This document shows positions 6,542 to 10,306 of a DNA stretch of 10,306 nt, piece after piece. The DNA is from Christensenellaceae bacterium (GTDB lineage: Bacteria; Bacillota; Clostridia; Christensenellales; UBA1750). The position numbers were made by a program, and so were the translations under genes. The notes beneath the pieces were generated by a model, which ran no database searches, was not told the DNA's origin, and worked only from the letters and a program-made list of their open reading frames with translations. The number at the start of each line of letters is the position of its first letter. The stretch's first letter is position 1. Location: the NCBI GenBank assembly GCA_031287285.1, contig JAITTC010000245.1, forward strand, positions 1 through 10,306. Reading direction: 5' to 3'.

Positions 6542-6660
6542 GCTGGATTGCTTCGTCATTTCATTCCTCGCAATGACGAAGAGAAGACAGCCTCGCCCTC
6601 TTCCTCATCGCGATTGCCGCATCGCTTACGCTCTTCGCAATGACGACGAAGCAATCCAGC
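6542..6660. repeat. Palindromic repeat element, copy 3
   Basis: A 119-bp unit with perfect 16-bp inverted ends (6542-6557 and 6645-6660). It differs from copy 1 at scattered positions (for example ATTTCATTCC for GCTGCGCTCC). It is followed by a diverged half-unit ending at 6714. The bases before it (CTTTGGGCGTAATT) resemble those before copy 1, so the duplicated unit may extend beyond the palindrome. Confidence 0.85.
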
Positions 6661-6743
6661 GTCCTTTTCTCCGTCATCGCGATGGCTGCGTCGCTTTTTC
6701 TTCTCGCAATGACGATTGGGGCGCTTCGGCGAACGTCAGAACG

Positions 6744-7697
6744 TCAATCCTCAAAGAGGATGGTCATGCCGGCGCTCGTGGGCTGGCCAGAGAGGAAGCG
6801 CCGCTCGAAGGGAGCACCGTCTGGGTCTAGCAAGGGGTAAAGGAAGAGGAAGACCTGCAGGGTGTGCGCGGCCTTTGCCCCGCGCTCAAGCCTCCATTCG
6901 GGGAAGAGCAGGCAGGGCCGCGAAAACGGGATGCTGCAGCGGTATTTTTCGCTTAAAAGGCTGCCGTCGTAAAAGCCCAAAAGCACGGCCGGAATCTCTT
7001 CGCCCAGGCCGCCGAGGCCCATTGGGCGGCCCTGCCCCACGGCTTGCCGCAAATCGACGCAAACCGGCCGATTGAGCTTGTGCAGCGTCGTGGTATCGCC
7101 CCGGCCAAGGGCTGCGGCGCCGAAGTCTCGGCCGATCTGAACCGGCCAAGGGCCCATTTGCAGCCCCTCGCGCCCTGCGGCGCTCGCTCGAAGGGGTGGG
7201 AAACCAAGGGCGGGTGGCGTGAAGCCGCGCTCGAACAGGATCATGGCCCGGAGCGGCCAGCTGGGCCGCCGGTCGAGCAGGCGCCTTGCCGCGGGGGGCG
7301 CGCCCTCGTCCGCGAGCAGCAGCGCCAGGAGGATGTATTCCCCGGAGCCCATCGCCCGGGAGATGGGAAGGGAAAATTTCCGCTCGATCGCGCCGTCTTC
7401 GGGCCTTGGGCTTTGCGGAAAGGCGCCTTCGCGCGCGGAATCCGCCACGAAGGCGAAATCTGCCTCCGCATGGCCCGGCAGATGCTCGGCCGAAGCGCAC
7501 GCCCCGTTTTCGCCCTGGAGCAGGAGCGGCACTTCCTCGAAGTTCTTCAGCAAAACATAGCGAACCGTTCGCCCAAAGCTTGCGCCCTGCACCGAATGCA
7601 GCGCGGTGTGGCAGATTTCCCCTTGCGGCGCCCGGCTGCGCAGCGAGAGCGGCTCATCGGGCCTTTCAGGCTCAAACCAGCGAAGCTGCGAGTGCAC
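6744..7697 (-). CDS. Hypothetical protein, third gene of the regulator-CPBP operon
   Basis: I do not recognise this family. A GTG start at 7697 gives 317 residues, with AGGGGGAG about 12 bases upstream. The frame stays open further upstream, but that would run into the CPBP gene. No signal peptide or clear membrane segment is visible. The protein has aromatic and proline-rich stretches (for example RWFEPERP near the N-terminus) and a hydrophobic segment YILLALLLADEG (121-132). It has only five cysteines and no catalytic motif that I can name. Codon use, with mostly G or C at third positions, marks this frame as coding and the overlapping frames as shadows. It starts 22 bases after the CPBP stop, so it is probably co-transcribed. 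It could serve the same process as the membrane protease, but this is inference. Confidence 0.7.
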   Translation of the reverse strand: MHSQLRWFEPERPDEPLSLRSRAPQGEICHTALHSVQGASFGRTVRYVLLKNFEEVPLLLQGENGACASAEHLPGHAEADFAFVADSAREGAFPQSPRPEDGAIERKFSLPISRAMGSGEYILLALLLADEGAPPAARRLLDRRPSWPLRAMILFERGFTPPALGFPPLRASAAGREGLQMGPWPVQIGRDFGAAALGRGDTTTLHKLNRPVCVDLRQAVGQGRPMGLGGLGEEIPAVLLGFYDGSLLSEKYRCSIPFSRPCLLFPEWRLERGAKAAHTLQVFLFLYPLLDPDGAPFERRFLSGQPTSAGMTILFED

Positions 7698-7719
7698 GAA
7701 AATCGAAATCTCCCCCTGT

Positions 7720-8487
7720 CTAGAGCAGAAGCGACGCGACGATAGGCGCGAGCACATGCAGGAAGATATCGGCCGTGAAGTGGGCGATGATCGCGGACTC
7801 AAGGCCCTTCCTCCAATAGAGCCAGCCGAGGAAAAGGCTCAGCGAGCCGTTGAGCAGCACCGCCCGAAGCACAACCGACCCCTCGATCGCGGTCAAATCG
7901 CTGGTGATGCCCAAATGCCCAAGGCCAAAGAGGATGCCCACCACGACGATCGAGATCCAGACGCCGAGCTTCGTGGGCGAGCCATCCTCCGCCCTTTTGA
8001 TCTTCGTCGTAATCCAGATGAAAAGGCTCAAAAGAAAGAGCCGGAACATCGACTCTTCGACGATGCCGCCGTAAAAGGAGGCCAGCAGGCCCTTCCAGGG
8101 CGGAAGCGCGCTTTCGATCTTTAAGAGCGAGAGAGTGAGATCCCAAAACGGCAGGCTGAGCAGCACGGTCAGCGCAAAGCCCAGCGCGCCGCAGCCCACA
8201 GAGATCGGCAGGATGGATTTTAGGCGCTTCAGGCTGGGTTCGCCCCGCAGCGCGCCCTCTATAATGGGCAGGCCAAGGCCGAGGCGCCCGCCCAGCAAGA
8301 GCCCGAGGAACAGGCAGGGCACGAGGAGGATCAGGTTGTTGACCAGCGCCGAAAGCAGCACGAGGGGCATCGGGACCTCCACGGGCAGGGGGCTGAGCGC
8401 CAGTTGGAAGGGCACAATCAGCCATGTCGAGAGCAGGCAGGCCACGAGCAGAAGGAAGAAGAGCTTCCAGTTGATGAGCTTGCGCAC
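7720..8487 (-). CDS. CPBP-family intramembrane metalloprotease
   Basis: A very hydrophobic protein of about 255 residues with roughly six to eight membrane segments. It carries the three CPBP (CAAX protease and bacteriocin-processing) motifs. Numbered from the longer form starting at 8496, they are EE(147-148)SMFR152, F190GLGH194 and H239FTAD243, the residues that form the active site in this family. Members act as membrane proteases in bacteriocin self-immunity, peptide maturation or unknown roles. The start is uncertain. A GTG at 8496 overlaps the upstream gene's stop by 4 bases but has AAGGA directly against it. The GTG at 8487 has AGGAG 8 bases upstream and is preferred. Either way the gene is coupled to the regulator before it. 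Its substrate is unknown. Confidence 0.88.
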   Translation of the reverse strand: MRKLINWKLFFLLLVACLLSTWLIVPFQLALSPLPVEVPMPLVLLSALVNNLILLVPCLFLGLLLGGRLGLGLPIIEGALRGEPSLKRLKSILPISVGCGALGFALTVLLSLPFWDLTLSLLKIESALPPWKGLLASFYGGIVEESMFRLFLLSLFIWITTKIKRAEDGSPTKLGVWISIVVVGILFGLGHLGITSDLTAIEGSVVLRAVLLNGSLSLFLGWLYWRKGLESAIIAHFTADIFLHVLAPIVASLLL

Positions 8488-8492
8488 GAGAA

Positions 8493-9047
8493 TCACTCCT
8501 TTTCGTTGGGTTTAGCCTTTGGCGGCGTGGTGATGATGCAAAGATTGTGCAGCCTGCGCTCGCCGCCCGGTTCATTGGCGAGCAGCGGCTGCAGAAGCGC
8601 GCCGATTTGCGTCAGGGTTTTTGTGAGCTCCTCGGTTGTGGCGTAGACCGGCGCCAGCGTAAAGCCGGAGCCGTCGCGCAGGATGTCGATGCCGGGGCGC
8701 GCCGCGTATTCCTGAAACTCGGCGGCGACGCCCAGCATGTACTGCGTAAAAAGGCGCAGATAGAGCTCGCCGTCGTTTTTTTGGAGCATCTCCTGCACGC
8801 CAGCCTCCAGATCGTCTTGCAGGGCGTAGGCCTTTTCAAGGGTGCCGCGGACCCGTCTTTCCCCGGCGACGCGCAGGACGCCCTCTTCGTGCATTCTTTT
8901 GAGATGGCGATAGAGCGTGGGCTGGGGAATATCGTAGAAGCGCTCGCCGAGCTGCTTGGCGGTGGCCTGCCCGCGCGCGTGGATCTCGAGCAGCAGCTTG
9001 GCCCGAAGCGGATTGCCGAGGCTGCTCAGCAGCGAATCGATGGGCAT
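8493..9047 (-). CDS. ArsR-like winged-helix transcriptional regulator
   Basis: A 184-residue cytoplasmic regulator. Residues about 5-75 form a winged helix-turn-helix (LGNPLRAKLLLEI, then PQPTLYRHLKRMHEEGVL as the recognition helix and wing start, then RGTLEKAYAL), typical of the HTH_20/YdfF-like branch of the ArsR group. The helical C-terminal half (about 76-160) probably dimerises and senses a ligand. No metal-binding CxC motif is present. The ATG at 9047 is chosen over one at 9071 because GGAGGAG (9062-9056) lies 8 bases before it and inside the longer form. It is the first gene of an operon with the CPBP protease and the 317-residue protein, and it probably controls this operon through a palindrome at 9070-9087. 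Confidence 0.88.
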   Translation of the reverse strand: MPIDSLLSSLGNPLRAKLLLEIHARGQATAKQLGERFYDIPQPTLYRHLKRMHEEGVLRVAGERRVRGTLEKAYALQDDLEAGVQEMLQKNDGELYLRLFTQYMLGVAAEFQEYAARPGIDILRDGSGFTLAPVYATTEELTKTLTQIGALLQPLLANEPGGERRLHNLCIITTPPKAKPNEKE

Positions 9048-9069
9048 GGCGGCATCTCCTCCAATTAAC

Positions 9070-9087
9070 ATTATCAGTAATGATAAT
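9070..9087. promoter_or_regulatory. Candidate operator at the start of the ArsR-like operon
   Basis: A perfect inverted repeat, ATTATCA-GTAA-TGATAAT, overlaps the -10 box and expected transcription start of the minus-strand promoter. A protein bound here would block transcription. The ArsR-like regulator encoded just downstream is the obvious candidate for autorepression. Confidence 0.55.
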
Positions 9088-9114
9088 ATAATCGAATATG
9101 AGAGCAGTTGTCAA
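9085..9114 (-). promoter_or_regulatory. Sigma-A promoter of the ArsR-like/CPBP operon
   Basis: A consensus -35 TTGACA (9114-9109) is followed after 18 bases by TATATT (9090-9085) on the minus strand, about 40 bases before the start codon at 9047. Confidence 0.7.
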
Positions 9115-9136
9115 GCTCCCGCGCAAAAAAAGTTTC

Positions 9137-9166
9137 GGCAAACTCAACCGCCGCTTGAGTTTTGCC
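9137..9166. promoter_or_regulatory. Inverted repeat in the divergent promoter region
   Basis: The arms AACTCAA (9141-9147) and TTGAGTT (9155-9161) around CCGCCGC extend, with one bulged base, to GGCAAACTCAA and TTGAGTTTTGCC. It lies between the two divergent promoters. It could be an operator for either regulator or an RNA hairpin that insulates them. Confidence 0.4.
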
Positions 9167-9172
9167 CCATAT

Positions 9173-9215
9173 CAACCGCGCGGTTGTTTTTCGACGCGGA
9201 TCTTCGCGCTATAAT
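9173..9215 (+). promoter_or_regulatory. Promoter and overlapping palindrome of the XRE-methyltransferase gene
   Basis: A perfect -10 box TATAAT (9210-9215) lies 35 bases before the ATG at 9251. The -35 region is poor: TTGTTT (9184-9189) has a 20-base spacer and TTTTTC (9187-9192) a 17-base spacer. A perfect 14-bp palindrome CAACCGCGCGGTTG (9173-9186) overlaps it. A weak -35 box with an adjacent operator fits control by the HTH domain of the gene product itself or by another factor. Confidence 0.55.
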
Positions 9216-9250
9216 ACGGTATGGCAATAGATAAGGAGGAGGGCCCCGTC

Positions 9251-10087
9251 ATGCAAAGAATACTCTCGGCGAACATCGCCCGTGGCCGCAAGGAGCAGGG
9301 CTTGACGCAGGAACAGCTTGCGGCGAAGCTCGGAATCAGCTACCAGGCCGTCAGCAAATGGGAAACCGAGCAGACCATGCTGGATATCAGCCTGCTGCCA
9401 ACGCTTGCGCGGCTGCTGAACGTCAGCGTTGACAAGCTGCTGGGCTACGACGCCACGAGCTATGACCTATCGCCCTACGAAGATCGATATCGAAAGGAAG
9501 AATATTTCTGGGGCTTGGAGCCCTCTACGATGTGCCTGAAGGTCCTGGAGCTGCTGCCGCCGTCGCGGCCGCTGAAGCTGCTCGATATCGGCTGCGGCGA
9601 GGGGAAGGACGCTGTGTTTTTCGCCCGCTGCGGCTATGAGGTCAGCGCGTTTGACATTTCGGACGCGGGGATTGAGAAGGCAAAGCGTCTGGCTGACAAG
9701 GCGCAAGTGCCCCTTCGGGCGTTCAAGGCGAATTTATGGGATTACCGCCTGGAGGAAAAGTTCGACATACTCTATTCAAGCGGCGTTCTGGAATACATCA
9801 AGCCGGAATTGCGCGATGAGATCATGGGGAATTACAAATCGCAGGTCAGCGACGGCGGGCTGGCCGCCCTGCACGTTTTTGTGAATAAGCCCTTCATCCA
9901 GCGCGTGCCGGGAAAAGAGCGGGTTTCATGGCTATGGAAGTCCGGCGAGCTGTTTACCTTCTTTCATGATTGGCTGATCGAGCAGTGCACGGAGTACGTC
10001 TTTGACTGCCATTCCTCCGGCATCCCGCATCAACACGCCGCAAACAGGCTGTTTGCACGGAATTGGAAGGCGGCGGATCCCCGCTGA
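9251..10087 (+). CDS. XRE-type HTH domain fused to a TehB-like SAM methyltransferase
   Basis: A 278-residue two-domain protein. Residues about 4-65 are a Cro/C1-type HTH (RGRKEQGLTQEQLAAKLGIS, then YQAVSKWETE). Residues about 85-250 are a class I SAM-dependent methyltransferase. Motif I is LLDIGCGEGKD (110-120), the acidic residue after beta-2 is D136 (AFDIS), followed by NLWDY (161-165) and FDILYSSGVLEYI (171-183). The methyltransferase most resembles TehB-like and related small-molecule methyltransferases. The ATG at 9251 is chosen because GGAGGAGGG lies 7 bases before it. A start at 9221 would put this site inside the gene and the start codon almost on the promoter. The gene is divergent from the ArsR-like operon. 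The fusion suggests a sensor that methylates a compound or couples methylation to gene control. The substrate is unknown. Confidence 0.9.
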   Translation: MQRILSANIARGRKEQGLTQEQLAAKLGISYQAVSKWETEQTMLDISLLPTLARLLNVSVDKLLGYDATSYDLSPYEDRYRKEEYFWGLEPSTMCLKVLELLPPSRPLKLLDIGCGEGKDAVFFARCGYEVSAFDISDAGIEKAKRLADKAQVPLRAFKANLWDYRLEEKFDILYSSGVLEYIKPELRDEIMGNYKSQVSDGGLAALHVFVNKPFIQRVPGKERVSWLWKSGELFTFFHDWLIEQCTEYVFDCHSSGIPHQHAANRLFARNWKAADPR

Positions 10088-10109
10088 AAGCGGCCCCCGA
10101 GAGCGCATG

Positions 10110-10136
10110 AAAAAGCGACCTTTTGCGGGCCGCTTT
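10110..10136 (-). terminator. Terminator after the UvrC remnant, bidirectional
   Basis: The arms AAAGCGACC (10112-10120) and GGCCGCTTT (10128-10136) pair with one G-U pair and a 7-base loop. On the minus strand the hairpin ends in TTTTT, so it is a good intrinsic terminator 18 bases past the UvrC stop. It can also serve the plus-strand methyltransferase gene, which stops 22 bases before it, though with a poorer T-run. Confidence 0.7.
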
Positions 10137-10153
10137 GGCTTTGACCGCGCCCG

Positions 10154-10276
10154 TTAAGGCTGGGGCTTTGCGCCCCCTTCGCGGTGAAAGGCGTCGTAAA
10201 CCGCCTGGGCGCTTGGCCTTGTCATCCCCGGGGCGTCGCAGAGCTCGTCAACGCTGGCCCAAGAGAGCGTCCATGC
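10154..10276 (-). pseudogene. uvrC: Remnant of the UvrC C-terminus
   Basis: The minus strand encodes 40 residues ending at TAA (10156-10154) that contain ELCDAPGMTRPSAQAVYDAFH, the second half of the helix-hairpin-helix domain at the extreme C-terminus of the excision nuclease subunit UvrC. The frame is closed by a TGA at 10279-10277. No start codon or ribosome binding site precedes it, and the overlapping ATG at 10274 is in another frame. The similarity begins near ASVDEL, after a non-homologous AWTLSW. It cannot be expressed as a working protein. The arm of another terminator lies directly upstream at 10287-10306, so it is best read as a piece copied or left over from a nearby uvrC. Confidence 0.7.
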
Positions 10277-10286
10277 TCAAAACACG

Positions 10287-10306
10287 AAAAAGCGGCCTTT
10301 TACGGG
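10287..10306 (-). terminator. Partial second copy of the terminator, cut by the window edge
   Basis: The 20 bases match 10110-10129 with only two changes. They form one arm (AAAAAGCGGCC) and the loop of the same hairpin, which on the minus strand would end in TTTTT. The other arm should lie just past the window. Some minus-strand gene probably ends beyond the edge. Confidence 0.6.

Larger units (their letters stand above)
6178..6714. repeat. Cluster of dispersed palindromic repeat elements
   Basis: Three near-identical ~119-bp elements and at least two partial copies (6307-6338 and about 6672-6714) fill this intergenic stretch. Each full copy is bounded by inverted ends, GCTGGATTGCTTCG... 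and its reverse complement, and carries inner CTCGCAATGACG segments. This family of dispersed bacterial repeats is known for giving spurious peptides such as HCEERSDEAIQ when translated. No transposase or direct target duplication is visible. It sits between the 3' end of the 317-residue gene and the upstream side of the glycyl radical operon promoter. Confidence 0.85.

Noticed and set aside
6062..6559. A 165-codon minus-strand frame with repeated HCEERSDEAIQ-like peptides
   Set aside because: It is the translation of the palindromic repeat elements, a well-known source of spurious proteins. No ribosome binding site or protein domain supports it.
6178..6714. A CRISPR array
   Set aside because: The repeats are ~119 bp, internally palindromic and irregularly spaced (195 and 169 bp), and partial copies are present. 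No cas gene is near.
7044..7745. A 233-codon plus-strand frame opposite the 317-residue protein
   Set aside because: It has no ribosome binding site or domain, and codon use favours the minus-strand frame, which also continues an operon.

Overview
The window reads as GC-rich DNA from an anaerobic Gram-positive bacterium, most likely a Clostridia-type member of the Bacillota. The signs are strong AGGAGG-type ribosome binding sites, some TTG and GTG starts, and an oxygen-sensitive glycyl radical enzyme (GRE) with its activase. The genus cannot be set from the sequence alone.

Left part (1-5820), all genes on the minus strand. A three-gene operon runs from a good sigma-A promoter near 5756-5784: a glycyl radical enzyme activase (TTG start at 5696), a 728-residue GRE of uncharacterised type (4788-2602) and an enolase-superfamily sugar-acid dehydratase of the RspA/ManD group (2555-1341). 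It ends at a perfect 16-bp-stem bidirectional terminator (1288-1322). A near-perfect 22-bp palindrome lies just upstream of the -35 box and is a candidate operator. Downstream, with its own promoter, is an Lrp/AsnC-family regulator (534-88). Between the regulator and the operon lie a possible 64-codon gene (822-1016) and a GC-rich block of inverted repeats (1080-1270). The GRE carries an intact glycyl-radical loop (RVTGF). Its active-site cysteine sits in GCHW, not in the GCVE motif of the known GRE eliminases and dehydratases, so its reaction is open. The enolase next door suggests sugar-acid or polyol catabolism.

Middle (5820-6740): no credible gene. About 540 bp hold three near-identical ~119-bp palindromic elements with 16-bp inverted ends plus partial copies. 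They belong to the widespread dispersed repeat that yields spurious HCEERSDEAIQ-type peptides.

Right part (6744-10306). A minus-strand operon encodes an ArsR-like winged-helix regulator (9047), a CPBP-family membrane protease (overlapping or abutting the regulator's end) and an unrecognised 317-residue protein. Its promoter overlaps a palindrome that may be an autoregulatory operator. Divergent from it is an XRE-type HTH protein fused to a TehB-like SAM methyltransferase (9251-10087), also with palindromes at its promoter. At the right edge is a 40-codon remnant of the UvrC C-terminus on the minus strand, followed by a terminator. Part of a second copy of that terminator lies at the window edge, which suggests a tandem duplication of the 3' end of uvrC.
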